The position numbers and the translations under genes were made by a program. From assembly GCF_007655005.1 (NCBI RefSeq), contig NZ_SZVW01000025.1, forward strand, positions 85,965 through 149,964: a stretch of 64,000 bases of DNA. Direction: 5' to 3'. The DNA is from Streptomyces tibetensis (GTDB taxonomy: Bacteria; Actinomycetota; Actinomycetes; Streptomycetales; Streptomycetaceae). The notes under the pieces were generated by a model, which did not search any database, had not been told where the DNA came from, and saw only the letters and a list, made by a program, of their open reading frames with translations. Positions 7,861-15,526 of the stretch are shown in pieces (position 1 is the first letter of the stretch; every line of letters starts with the position of its first letter).

Positions 7861-8769
7861 TCAACCGGCCTCGTGGCGACGCGAGCCGAGCCGCTTCAGT
7901 TCCTCGTCGGTGAGGCGGATCGCGCCCGCTGCCACGTTCTGCGTGAGGTGGTCGGGGTTGCCGGTGCCGGGTATGGCGAGGACGTGGGGGCCCTGGTGGA
8001 GGGTCCAGGCGATGCGGATCTGGGCGGGGCTCGCGCCATGGGCCCGGGCCACGGCTCGGACGTCTTCGTCGTGGTCGGTGGTGGCGCCCTGCTCACCGGC
8101 CTCGCCGGCGACGGCGTAGAACGGCACGAAGGCGATGCCCTGCTCGCCGCAGACGCGGAGCAGTTCGTCGCTGTCGGGGTCGGGGCGGTCGAGGGCGTAC
8201 CGGTTCTGGACGCAGATCACGGGGGCGATGGCCTGGGCCTCGGCCAGATGGCGGGCTGTGACGTTGGAGATGCCGAGGTGGCGGATCAGGCCCGCCTCGC
8301 GCAGCTCCGCGAGGGCGCCGAAGTGCTCGGCGACGGAGTCGTACCTCGGCATCCGGCGCAGATTGACCACGTCCAGGTGGTCGCGGCCGAGCTGGCGCAG
8401 GTTCTCCTCGACGTGGCCGCGCAGGTCCTCGGGGCGGGCCGAGGTGGCCCATTCGCCGTCGTAGGCGCGGTACGGGCCCACTTTGGTGACGATGACGAGG
8501 TCGTCGGGGTAGGGCGCGAGCGCGCTGTTGATGAGTTCGTTGGCGGAGCGCAGGGACGAGAAGTAGAAAGCGGCCGTGTCGATGTGGTTCACGCCGAGCT
8601 CGACCGCCCTGCGCAGGACGGCGATCGAGCGTTCGCGGTCGCTGGGTGTGCCGTGATGGAAGGCGGCGCTGCCCGTCAGCCGCATCGCGCCGAAGCCGAT
8701 GCGGTGGACGGGCAGGTCGCCGAGTTCAAAGGTGCCCGCGGCGGCCGCGGTGATCGTCTGTGAGTCCAT
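7861..8769 (-). CDS. Aldo/keto reductase
   Basis: A 302-residue NADPH-dependent oxidoreductase of the aldo/keto reductase TIM-barrel family. GFGAMRLTG opens the barrel. The catalytic set is D in HIDTAAFY, Y in the same segment, K in VIVTKVG and H in DHLDVVNL. LGISNVTARHL and the C-terminal AIPGTGNPDHLTQN bind the cofactor. The protein is most like the group of small actinobacterial AKRs annotated as oxidoreductases of broad aldehyde specificity. The ATG at 8769 starts just before the conserved fold; an upstream ATG at 8787 adds six residues. Confidence 0.93.
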   Translation of the reverse strand: MDSQTITAAAAGTFELGDLPVHRIGFGAMRLTGSAAFHHGTPSDRERSIAVLRRAVELGVNHIDTAAFYFSSLRSANELINSALAPYPDDLVIVTKVGPYRAYDGEWATSARPEDLRGHVEENLRQLGRDHLDVVNLRRMPRYDSVAEHFGALAELREAGLIRHLGISNVTARHLAEAQAIAPVICVQNRYALDRPDPDSDELLRVCGEQGIAFVPFYAVAGEAGEQGATTDHDEDVRAVARAHGASPAQIRIAWTLHQGPHVLAIPGTGNPDHLTQNVAAGAIRLTDEELKRLGSRRHEAG

Positions 8770-8811
8770 CGGCGGAGTTTCACACACGGCACCCGGGTCG
8801 GCGTAACCGGT

Positions 8812-10179
8812 TTACGGATACGTGTACGCGTTGAGCGTGGTGACGGCGGAGGCCGGGTTACCTCGGTCGTAGTGGTCCACGGCGAGGAAGTTGGGCTTCT
8901 TGCGGGCGGCCGGCTGGCAGAACCTCTGGGCGCGGTCGGCGAGTTTGGTGTTGTCCGTGCCGGCCGTGCCGGCGAGCGGGACGTCACGGAAGTGGTTCAT
9001 GACGAACAGCGGGCGGAATGCGGGTTCGGTGCGGGTCAGCGGGATGTTGGTGTCGGGGCCGTACCAGCGGCTGTAGCAGGACCAGTCGGAGGTGCCGACG
9101 CCCGAGCCCATCGACCAGTAGTTCTCGACCGTCCATTCCCGTTGGTACATGACGCCGAAGCTGTCCCGGGTCAGGCCCGCGGCCTGGTCGGCGGAGCGGC
9201 TGTGGTCGGTGAGGATCAGCAGCCGGTGGCCGGCGGCGGCCAGGTCCGTCATCGTCGGCCAGCCGCTGTGCCGTACGCCGGTGAGATCGGGCCGGTACAG
9301 CACGTCCGACAGGCCGTTGACACGGGCGAGTTCGGCGCGCAGGACGGCAGGGTCGACGTAGTCCTCCAGGAAGACGGTGACGAACTGGTCGGGGTGGGCC
9401 TTCAGGAAGTCGACCATGCGCTGGAGGTCGACCCACAGGGCGACGGGCCTGCTGACGAGGGTGCAGCTGTTGTGGCAGAGGATCGCGCCGTCCGGCGTCT
9501 GGTGGATGTCCATCATGAATCCGCGGACGCCGTCGGCCAGTTGCTGCTGGATGCCGCGGGTCTGATTGGGCACGAGGTTGACGAAGGGCGGGGCGAAGCC
9601 GCCGTCGACGCCGTTGGCGTATGCGTTGTGCGTGGTGAGGAACGTGACCTGGTCCAGGGTGCGACGGTCCGGAGGCGGCATGGGACCGGTGACGGGGGCC
9701 ACCGGGGTGAGGTACCAGGCGGCGAGTTCGCCCGCGCCTGCGAGGGCCAGGCGCGCGGGGTAGTCGGCTCCGGAGGGCTTGGGCGCCACGGTGAGGTGGC
9801 GGGCGGTTCCCGGAACCCTGAGCGTGTAGCGGTCGGCGTCGAGCGGGGTGATCTCCCAGGGGGCGTCGGCGCTCGCGCAGGCGACGGTCGCTGCCTGGTC
9901 GCCGGTGCGGCCTAGACAGGTGCCGGGCGCGTCGGTGCTCTCCAGGAGGTACGAGGAGCCGTTGGCCTTCAGCTGCCACTGCTGGCGGTCCTCGTTGCCG
10001 CGGGGTCTGTGCTGCTCGACAGCGCCGCCGTCGTCGGCCGCGTTGAGCCCGGTCGTGGCGCTCTGGACGTAGTACGTGCCCGGAGCCGGAACGGCGGCGG
10101 CAGCGGGCTGGGGGGCCACGACCGCGGCGGCCAGTGCCGCGGCCGTGGCGAGCAGGGCGTGGGGGGTGCGTAGGCGCAT
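8812..10179 (-). CDS. Secreted PI-PLC-like phosphodiesterase with N-terminal lectin-like domain
   Basis: A 455-residue secreted protein. A signal peptide (residues 1-28, LLATAAALAAAVVAPQPAAA) is followed by a ricin-like beta-trefoil region (about 30-155: TYYVQSATTGLNAADDG, QWQLKANGSSYLLES). A PLC-like phosphodiesterase X domain follows (about 170-455). Active-site features are TTHNAYAN (first His), GFMMDIHQTPDGAILCHNSC (Arg/Asp and second His) and VTVFLEDY. It fits the Rv2075c-like subgroup of phosphatidylinositol-type phospholipases. GGAGGG eight bases upstream fixes the ATG at 10179. Target is probably a phosphoinositide or glycolipid; this is inferred. Confidence 0.88.
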   Translation of the reverse strand: MRLRTPHALLATAAALAAAVVAPQPAAAAVPAPGTYYVQSATTGLNAADDGGAVEQHRPRGNEDRQQWQLKANGSSYLLESTDAPGTCLGRTGDQAATVACASADAPWEITPLDADRYTLRVPGTARHLTVAPKPSGADYPARLALAGAGELAAWYLTPVAPVTGPMPPPDRRTLDQVTFLTTHNAYANGVDGGFAPPFVNLVPNQTRGIQQQLADGVRGFMMDIHQTPDGAILCHNSCTLVSRPVALWVDLQRMVDFLKAHPDQFVTVFLEDYVDPAVLRAELARVNGLSDVLYRPDLTGVRHSGWPTMTDLAAAGHRLLILTDHSRSADQAAGLTRDSFGVMYQREWTVENYWSMGSGVGTSDWSCYSRWYGPDTNIPLTRTEPAFRPLFVMNHFRDVPLAGTAGTDNTKLADRAQRFCQPAARKKPNFLAVDHYDRGNPASAVTTLNAYTYP

Positions 10180-10248
10180 GAGGGATGCCCTCCGATCATC
10201 GGTCAGGTTCATGACATCCCGCATGACACCACGCCGGCCGCTCCGGCG

Positions 10249-11139
10249 TCAGCAGTACAGGTTGCCGCCGGGCGACGTCCCGAGGATCTGCGTGAAGCGC
10301 TGGTAGTTGTTCACCCGGCTCTGCACCTGCGCCGGGTTCTTGCCGTCGCACTCCAGGGAGCCGTTGATGCTGCGGATCGTCTGGCCGAAACCGGCGCCGT
10401 TCACCATGGCGTTGTGCGGGGTCATGCTGCCGGGGCCGGTCTGGGTGTTCCAGTACCACAGGGCCGTCTTCCAGGCGACGGCCGAGTCGTTCTGCACCAG
10501 CCAGGGGTTGTTCAGCAGGTCGACGCCGAGCGCGTCGCCCGCCGCCTTGTAGTTGAAGTTCCAGCTCAGCTGGATCGGGCCGCGCCCGTAGTAGGCTGCC
10601 TGCCCGGCCGGACAGCCGTAGGGCCGGCTCCAGTCGCAGTAGTGCGGATAGTTGGCGGTGTTCTGCTCCACCACGTGCACCAGACCGCCGGTCTCGTGGC
10701 TGACGTTGGCGAGGAAGGCCGCGGCCTCCTGCTTCTTCACCGTGTCGCTGCCGGTGTTGGCGAAGCCGGGGTAGGCGCTCAGGGCCGCGGTGAGGCCGCT
10801 GTAGCTGTAGAACGAATTCCGGTTCGGGAACATCTGGTTGAACTGCGCCTCGCTCACCACGAAGCGGGCGTTGGGCGTGCCGGGACCGCTGTCGCAGGCG
10901 TAGGGCTCCCAGTACCAGGTGCTGATGACCGGGTCGTAACCCGGGTTGGCGTGCTCGGCGATGTACGCCTTGCCGTCGGTGTAGCGGACGATGTCGCCTG
11001 CGGCGTACGACTTCCCGGCCGTCCAGTTCGGATAGCTGGAGCAGGCGGCGGCCGAGGCGGTCGTGGCGGGCAGGAGCACCGGCGCGGTGCCGGCGAGGGC
11101 GAGGGTGGCCAGGACTGCGGAGATGCGGCGTCTCGACAC
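10249..11139 (-). CDS. Secreted GH19 chitinase with CBM5/12 chitin-binding domain
   Basis: A 296-residue secreted chitinase that hydrolyses beta-1,4-GlcNAc polymers with inversion. Signal peptide at residues 1-30; CBM5/12 at about 32-82 (CSSYPNWTAGKSYAAGDIVRY with aromatic YWEPY); GH19 catalytic domain at about 90-296. The catalytic glutamates are in SHETGGL and VVEQN; YYGRGPIQLSWNFNY is the GH19 substrate cleft. The GTG at 11139 has AAGGAG eight bases upstream. The promoter region carries DasR-like sites and 15-bp repeats, so expression should be induced by chitin breakdown products. Confidence 0.96.
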   Translation of the reverse strand: MSRRRISAVLATLALAGTAPVLLPATTASAAACSSYPNWTAGKSYAAGDIVRYTDGKAYIAEHANPGYDPVISTWYWEPYACDSGPGTPNARFVVSEAQFNQMFPNRNSFYSYSGLTAALSAYPGFANTGSDTVKKQEAAAFLANVSHETGGLVHVVEQNTANYPHYCDWSRPYGCPAGQAAYYGRGPIQLSWNFNYKAAGDALGVDLLNNPWLVQNDSAVAWKTALWYWNTQTGPGSMTPHNAMVNGAGFGQTIRSINGSLECDGKNPAQVQSRVNNYQRFTQILGTSPGGNLYC

Positions 11140-11275
11140 GGGTTCAACTCCTTCGCGGAGCACGGCCGCACCCCGACGAGGGCAGGGTGAAGCAGACCCT
11201 TGACCGCACGCGCCGGTGGTCCGGTCACGGCGTGGGGGCGGCCGTGGTGGGGGGCTGGGAGGCACACTCAACCGC

Positions 11276-11308
11276 TTTGGTCTGTACCAGTCAAGGGTGT
11301 AGACCAGT
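11276..11308 (-). promoter_or_regulatory. Two DasR-type operators (dre) upstream of the chitinase
   Basis: TTTGGTCTGTACCAGT at 11276 and AAGGGTGTAGACCAGT at 11293 match the palindromic dre form ACTGGTCTAGACCAGT at 12 and 13 of 16 positions. DasR is the GlcNAc-responsive GntR repressor of Streptomyces chitinolysis. The sites lie 137-170 bp upstream of the chitinase GTG, which suggests a long leader or an additional promoter nearer the gene. Confidence 0.7.
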
Positions 11309-11370
11309 CAGGTACAGACCTGGCCGGCAGAGACTGGTCGGACACAGACCTGTCCGGCACAGACCTCTCG
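11296..11370. repeat. Five imperfect 15-bp tandem repeats at the chitinase promoter
   Basis: Units start at 11296, 11311, 11326, 11341 and 11356: GGTGTAGACCAGTCA, GGTACAGACCTGGCC, GGCAGAGACTGGTCG, GACACAGACCTGTCC, GGCACAGACCTCTCG. The core CAGACCT is also the core of the 12-bp direct repeats known in Streptomyces chitinase promoters. In one forward frame the array reads like pentapeptide repeats (GTDLS), but no gene surrounds it. A regulatory array is the more likely reading. Confidence 0.7.
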
Positions 11371-11411
11371 GGTCCGAGCCGGTTCACGGCCCGCCGTGTC
11401 TCGCTCGTGGC

Positions 11412-11849
11412 TCACACGCGCGCCGAGCCCTCCAGCGTCGCCGCCAACCGGTCCAGCAGGGACCGCAGCAGGGCGTCGTCGCCGTCACCGAGCGGCGGCC
11501 AACCGGCACGGACGGCGCGGTCGACGCGCTGCCAGTACTCCCGGCCGCGCGGGGTGAGATGGGCGAGGACGCGGCGCCGGTCGAACGGATCGACCCTGCG
11601 GTGCACCAGGTTCTGGTCGACGAGCTGGTCGACCAGCTTGGTCAGCGTCGGAGGCGGCAGGAAAGCGGCCTCGGCGAGCCCCGTCATGTGGTGCCCCTCG
11701 CCGTCGGACAGCGCGGCCAGCACCCGCCACGCGTCGAGCGAGCAGCCCTCCGCCTCCAGCACGCCCTGCAAACGCCGCGCCGCCAGCCGTTCGGCCCGCG
11801 TCAGCAACTGCACGAGGTCGTCGGGACGACGCGGGTTCGGGCTGTGCAT
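11412..11849 (-). CDS. MarR-family transcriptional regulator
   Basis: A 145-residue winged-helix regulator. Dimerisation helices at both ends flank a MarR core (LDAWRVLAALSDGEGHHMTGLA, PPPTLTKLVDQLVDQNLVHR, then the wing VDPFDRRRVLAHLTPRG). The ATG at 11849 is preceded by AGGAG at five bases; a longer start at 11879 is less likely. Divergent from the binding-protein gene at 11929 with 79 bp between, the usual arrangement for local control, so the AmiC-like protein and the following flavoprotein may be its targets. Ligand unknown. Confidence 0.9.
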   Translation of the reverse strand: MHSPNPRRPDDLVQLLTRAERLAARRLQGVLEAEGCSLDAWRVLAALSDGEGHHMTGLAEAAFLPPPTLTKLVDQLVDQNLVHRRVDPFDRRRVLAHLTPRGREYWQRVDRAVRAGWPPLGDGDDALLRSLLDRLAATLEGSARV

Positions 11850-11928
11850 CCCTGCTCCTAGGTCACGAGGGGTGTCCATCGTAGGAGACGCACTGGAGTT
11901 CGTCCGGTGGAGCCGGAATCATGACGCC

Positions 11929-13038
11929 ATGTTCCGGCACGACCTCCCAGGGCCCGAGTGGTTCACGGCCGACGACTCCGTGCTCGGCGTGGCCCTCGTC
12001 TTCCCCCTGCGGGGCCCGGCCGGGATCTTCGGGCCCACCTGCGAACTGTGCGCGCGGCTGGCCGCCGAGGAGGTCAACCGGGACGGCGGCGTGCTCGGCA
12101 GGGAGCTGCGGCTGGTGCCGGTCGACGGCTCGGGCCCACCCGACGAGATCGCGGACGAGGTCGAGGCGCTGGTGGACCTGGGTGCCGTGCAGGGAGTCAC
12201 CGGCTGGCACATCTCCTCCGTACGGCAGGCGCTCGCGCCGAGGATCGCGCACCGCGTCCCGTACGTGTACACCGCGCTGTACGAGGGCGGGGAGGGCACG
12301 GCGGGGGTCTTCCTGACCAGCGAGACCCCGGGCGACCAGCTCCGGCCCGCGATGGATCTGCTGGCGCGCGAGCGCCGGGTCCGGCGTTGGTTCGTGGTGG
12401 GCAACGACTACGTGTGGCCGCGGCACACGGCCCGCTCGGCCCGCCGGTACGCCCGGGACGGCGGCGGCCGCGTCACCGGTGAGGCCTACCTCCCGCTCGG
12501 CACCCACGACTTCGAGCCCGTGCTGCGCCGCGTGGAGCGCTCGAACGCCGACGCGGTGCTGATGCTGCTCGTCGGCAGTGACGCGGTGCGCTTCAACCGG
12601 GCGTTCGCGGCATACGGCCTGCCCGCGCGCTGCCTGCGGCTGAGCACGCTGATGGACGAGAACATGCTGGTGGCGAGCGGACCCGAGGCGACGGAGGACC
12701 TCTACAGCACCGCCGGGTTCTTCGCCTCGCTGGCCAATCGCGACACCCTCGACTTCCACGGGCGGTACGCCGCCCGCTACGGCGTCCAGGCACCCGCCCT
12801 CGGCAGCCTCGGCGAGTCCTGCTACGAGGGTGTGCTGCTGCTGGCCGCGCTGCTGAAGAGGGCCGGAACACTGGACGTCTCGGCGATCGGCGCCACGGCG
12901 GGGGCCGGGGCGGTGTCCTACGAGGGCCCGCGCGGGCTGCTGCACCTGCGGGACGCCCATGTGCGCCAGCGGATCTACCTGGCACGGGCCGACGGACTGG
13001 ACTTCGACGTGCTCACGGAGCTGGACACGCGTCCGTGA
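11929..13038 (+). CDS. AmiC/UrtA-like periplasmic-binding-fold protein, apparently cytosolic
   Basis: A 369-residue type I periplasmic-binding-protein fold (Peripla_BP_5/6). It contains GVALVFPLRGPAGIFGPTCELCARLAAEEVN and LRLVPVDGSG, then a second lobe with VGNDYVWPRHTARSARRYA and GEAYLPLGTHDFEPVLRRV. This pattern is shared by amide-sensor AmiC and urea/short-amide binding proteins. It lacks a signal peptide or lipobox and begins directly with the first strand, so it is more likely a cytosolic ligand sensor than a transporter component. No permease or ATPase follows. The neighbours are a divergent MarR regulator and a DszC-like flavoprotein. Confidence 0.8.
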   Translation: MFRHDLPGPEWFTADDSVLGVALVFPLRGPAGIFGPTCELCARLAAEEVNRDGGVLGRELRLVPVDGSGPPDEIADEVEALVDLGAVQGVTGWHISSVRQALAPRIAHRVPYVYTALYEGGEGTAGVFLTSETPGDQLRPAMDLLARERRVRRWFVVGNDYVWPRHTARSARRYARDGGGRVTGEAYLPLGTHDFEPVLRRVERSNADAVLMLLVGSDAVRFNRAFAAYGLPARCLRLSTLMDENMLVASGPEATEDLYSTAGFFASLANRDTLDFHGRYAARYGVQAPALGSLGESCYEGVLLLAALLKRAGTLDVSAIGATAGAGAVSYEGPRGLLHLRDAHVRQRIYLARADGLDFDVLTELDTRP

Positions 13039-13118
13039 CGGGACGGTCGTGGCCGACACGCCCCCCGGATCGACGCCCCGCGCCGCCGGACCGTGCCGTC
13101 GACCGCGAGAATCCCCTC

Positions 13119-14168
13119 ATGACCACCACACCCCATCCGCTCGTCACCCGCGCCCTGCGGCTGGCGCGCGATCTCCTCGTCCCGCAGGCCGAACGCGTCG
13201 ACCAGGAGGGTGTGCCCGCGAGCCATGTCGCCGCGGTGAAACGGGCCGGGCTGCTCGGGGTGGTCGCGCCACAGGAGTACGGCGGCGCGGACGCGCCCGT
13301 GGCCGTGGCGCGGGAGACCGCCGAGATCCTGGCCGGGGCGTGCTGCTCCACCTGGTTCGTGCAGACACAGCACCACACACCGGTGAAGCTGCTCGCCACC
13401 TACGACTCGCCCGTCCGGGACAAGCTCCTGCGTCCGCTGGCGACGGGCGAACTGATGGCCGGCATCGCCTTCGCCCACGTCCGCGCCTTCCCCCGGGTGC
13501 CGGTGCGGGCCGTTCGCCAGGAGGGCGGCTGGCGGTTCGAGGGGAAGGTGCCCTGGTACACGGGGTGGGGTCTGAACGACGTGATGCTGCTGGCCGGGGT
13601 GACGGACACGGCCGAGGTGGTGTTCGGGTTCGCCGAGGCCCGCGAGCAGCCGGGGCTGACACCGTCAGCGCCCATGCGGCTCGCGGCCCTGACCGCCGCC
13701 CGTACGGTGTCCCTGGACCTGGACGGCCTGTGGCTGCCGGAGGAGGCCGTGGTGCTGCGCACCTCGCAGGAGGAGTTCGCCCAGGTCGACCTGCCCCGGG
13801 CCGCCAACGCCAGTCCGGCCGTTTTCGGGGTGGCGTACGCGGCGCTCGACCTGGTGGAGCAGACCCCGGACGGCCGGGACACGGCCCGGTCGCTGCGCTC
13901 CCGGCTCGACGAGGTCCGCACGGAGGCCTACACCCTGGCCGACCGGCCCGCCTCGCACGACTGCGTCCCGGAACGCCTGGCCGTCAAGACCCGCGCGTAC
14001 GACCTCCTGCGCGCGGCCACGACCGCGGCGATCGTGGCCGGGGGCGGCCGGTCCATGGACCTGGGCAGCCGGGCGCAACGGCTGGCGCGAGAGGGCATGT
14101 TCCTGCTGGTGCAGGGCCAGACGGCCGAGGCACGCAGGACACACCTCGGCTCGCTGGCGTCCCGCTAG
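13119..14168 (+). CDS. Acyl-CoA dehydrogenase-fold flavoprotein, DszC-like
   Basis: A 349-residue protein with the acyl-CoA dehydrogenase fold. It has an N-terminal helical domain (LLGVVAPQEYGGADAPVAVARETAEILAG), a middle beta domain (WRFEGKVPWYTGWGLNDVML) and a C-terminal helical bundle (AIVAGGGRSMDLGSRAQRLAREGMF). The middle domain has a salvage-type signature, and no obvious catalytic glutamate of true dehydrogenases is seen. The fold and context resemble DszC/SfnC-type flavin monooxygenases that work with a separate flavin reductase; an ssuE-type reductase lies 3 kb away. The stop shares the bases CTAG with the convergent serine hydrolase stop. A role in organosulfur or amide oxidation is inferred only. 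Confidence 0.75.
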   Translation: MTTTPHPLVTRALRLARDLLVPQAERVDQEGVPASHVAAVKRAGLLGVVAPQEYGGADAPVAVARETAEILAGACCSTWFVQTQHHTPVKLLATYDSPVRDKLLRPLATGELMAGIAFAHVRAFPRVPVRAVRQEGGWRFEGKVPWYTGWGLNDVMLLAGVTDTAEVVFGFAEAREQPGLTPSAPMRLAALTAARTVSLDLDGLWLPEEAVVLRTSQEEFAQVDLPRAANASPAVFGVAYAALDLVEQTPDGRDTARSLRSRLDEVRTEAYTLADRPASHDCVPERLAVKTRAYDLLRAATTAAIVAGGGRSMDLGSRAQRLAREGMFLLVQGQTAEARRTHLGSLASR

Positions 14169-15367
14169 CCGAGGCGGGGCACGACCGGCGCCCGGTCCGT
14201 CCGGGACGGTGTCCTCCCGCAGAACTCCGCCTCGATGACGTCCGTGTAGAGGGACGAGTTCGGGAGCCAGTCCCCGTTGATGTTGAAGGTGAGCTGGTGT
14301 TCGCCGTCCAGGGTGCCGGCCATCGCGGACAGGGAGCCGTTCGTACGGCCGCTCTTGCCCACCACCTTCACCCCGCAGGACAGTTGCGCGAACTCGACCC
14401 CGAGTCCGTACCCGGTGCCGTGCCCGGCCGGGACCTCTTCGAACATCTCCTTCATCTGCCGCTGGGGCAGCAAGTGACCTTTGACCAGGGCCCGTTGGAA
14501 CCGGTTGAGGTCGCCGCTGGTGGAGATGACGTCACCGGCCGCGCCCAGCCAGGTCATGTTCTGTTCGGTGGCGTCGTGGATCTCGGCGTCGGGGGCGTCC
14601 TGGTGGAGCCGGGAGTAGCCGACGGGGTGGGGCTTCGGCATGCGGGGCGAGGTGCCGGGGAACGACGTCCCGCGCAGCTTCAGCGGCCGGAGGATACGGC
14701 GGGTGATCTCCTGGGCGTAGCCGTGGCCCGTGGCCTTCTCGATGACCATGCCCGCGATGACGAAGTTAGTGTTCGAGTACGACGGCTCGCTCTCCGGGCC
14801 CGACTGCGGTGGGCGCCGCAGAGCGATCGCCACGAGTTCCTCGGGCGTGTGGGTGTCGTACCGGTGCTCCGGGAAGCCGGGGCCCGCGCTGTCGTGGAGG
14901 AAGGCGGGGTCGTCGGTGTAGCCGGCGATGCCGCTGGTGTGGTTGAGGAGCCGGCGCAGGGTGACCTTGCTGCCGTCGTAGCCGTTGCCGCGCAGCAGTC
15001 CGGGCAGCCATCGCTCGACCGTGTCGTCCAGGTCCAGTCTGCCTTCGGCCTCCAGCTGGAGCAGGACGGTCGCGACGAACGTCTTGGTGATGCTGGCTCC
15101 GCGGAAGTGCTCGCCGGCCGACCGCTTGCGGCCGGTTCCGGTGTCCGCGTAGCCCGACTCGCCGAACCAAGTCCCCTTGCTGTCCACGGCCTTGGCCGCC
15201 GCTCCGGGGAGTCCGCCCTTCTCGACCAGCGCGCTTAACGCGGTCCGGGTGGCCTCGTGGCCGTGCTGCCGATCCGCCGCCTGTGCGGCCGGGGCCAGTG
15301 CCGCCGTTCCGGCGGACAGCGCCACGGCGAGGGCGATCGAGACGGTGCGTGCGGCGCGCTGCTTCAT
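14165..15367 (-). CDS. Secreted serine hydrolase, beta-lactamase / D-Ala-D-Ala carboxypeptidase family
   Basis: A 400-residue class C beta-lactamase-fold hydrolase. A signal peptide covers residues 1-31 (IALAVALSAGTAALAPAAQA). The nucleophile motif is S92-I-T-K95, the second motif is YSNTNF, and the third is the KSGRTNG segment. LLNHTSGIAGY and HTPEELVAI are typical of the family's DD-peptidase/esterase group. Acts in the cell envelope or outside the cell; substrate unknown (peptidoglycan stem peptides, D-amino-acid amides or esters). It interrupts the sulfur-related genes on either side and shows no special link to them. Confidence 0.92.
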   Translation of the reverse strand: MKQRAARTVSIALAVALSAGTAALAPAAQAADRQHGHEATRTALSALVEKGGLPGAAAKAVDSKGTWFGESGYADTGTGRKRSAGEHFRGASITKTFVATVLLQLEAEGRLDLDDTVERWLPGLLRGNGYDGSKVTLRRLLNHTSGIAGYTDDPAFLHDSAGPGFPEHRYDTHTPEELVAIALRRPPQSGPESEPSYSNTNFVIAGMVIEKATGHGYAQEITRRILRPLKLRGTSFPGTSPRMPKPHPVGYSRLHQDAPDAEIHDATEQNMTWLGAAGDVISTSGDLNRFQRALVKGHLLPQRQMKEMFEEVPAGHGTGYGLGVEFAQLSCGVKVVGKSGRTNGSLSAMAGTLDGEHQLTFNINGDWLPNSSLYTDVIEAEFCGRTPSRTDRAPVVPRLG

Positions 15368-15450
15368 GGGTGTGCCTCCTGTTCACCGAGGGGCGGGTCG
15401 TGCCCACTCGGTGACCAGGACGCCCGGGCCAGGCCCAAGGGTTGATCTCC

Positions 15451-15506
15451 GTCTCAGGTCTCCGGTCTCAGGTCTCAGGTCTCAAATCTCTGGTCTCTGA
15501 TCTCCG
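15451..15506. repeat. Eight tandem degenerate heptamers (RTCTCNR)
   Basis: Eight consecutive 7-bp units run GTCTCAG, GTCTCCG, GTCTCAG, GTCTCAG, GTCTCAA, ATCTCTG, GTCTCTG, ATCTCCG. They fill the gap between the ssuD stop and the start of the serine hydrolase gene. The DNA is unlike flanking sequence and has low G/C for this genome. It is probably a slippage-generated microsatellite. It cannot form a strong hairpin, so it is not an obvious terminator. Confidence 0.8.
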
Positions 15507-15526
15507 GTGACGGAACGGACGGGGTG

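Noticed and set aside
11200..11928. Forward frame with pentapeptide-like repeats upstream of the AmiC-like gene
   Set aside because: It crosses the antisense MarR gene and the chitinase promoter, and only five repeat units look protein-like. The 15-bp units are better explained as promoter repeats.
15451..15506. Short repeats as a possible CRISPR array
   Set aside because: Seven-base tandem units with no spacers and no cas genes nearby.
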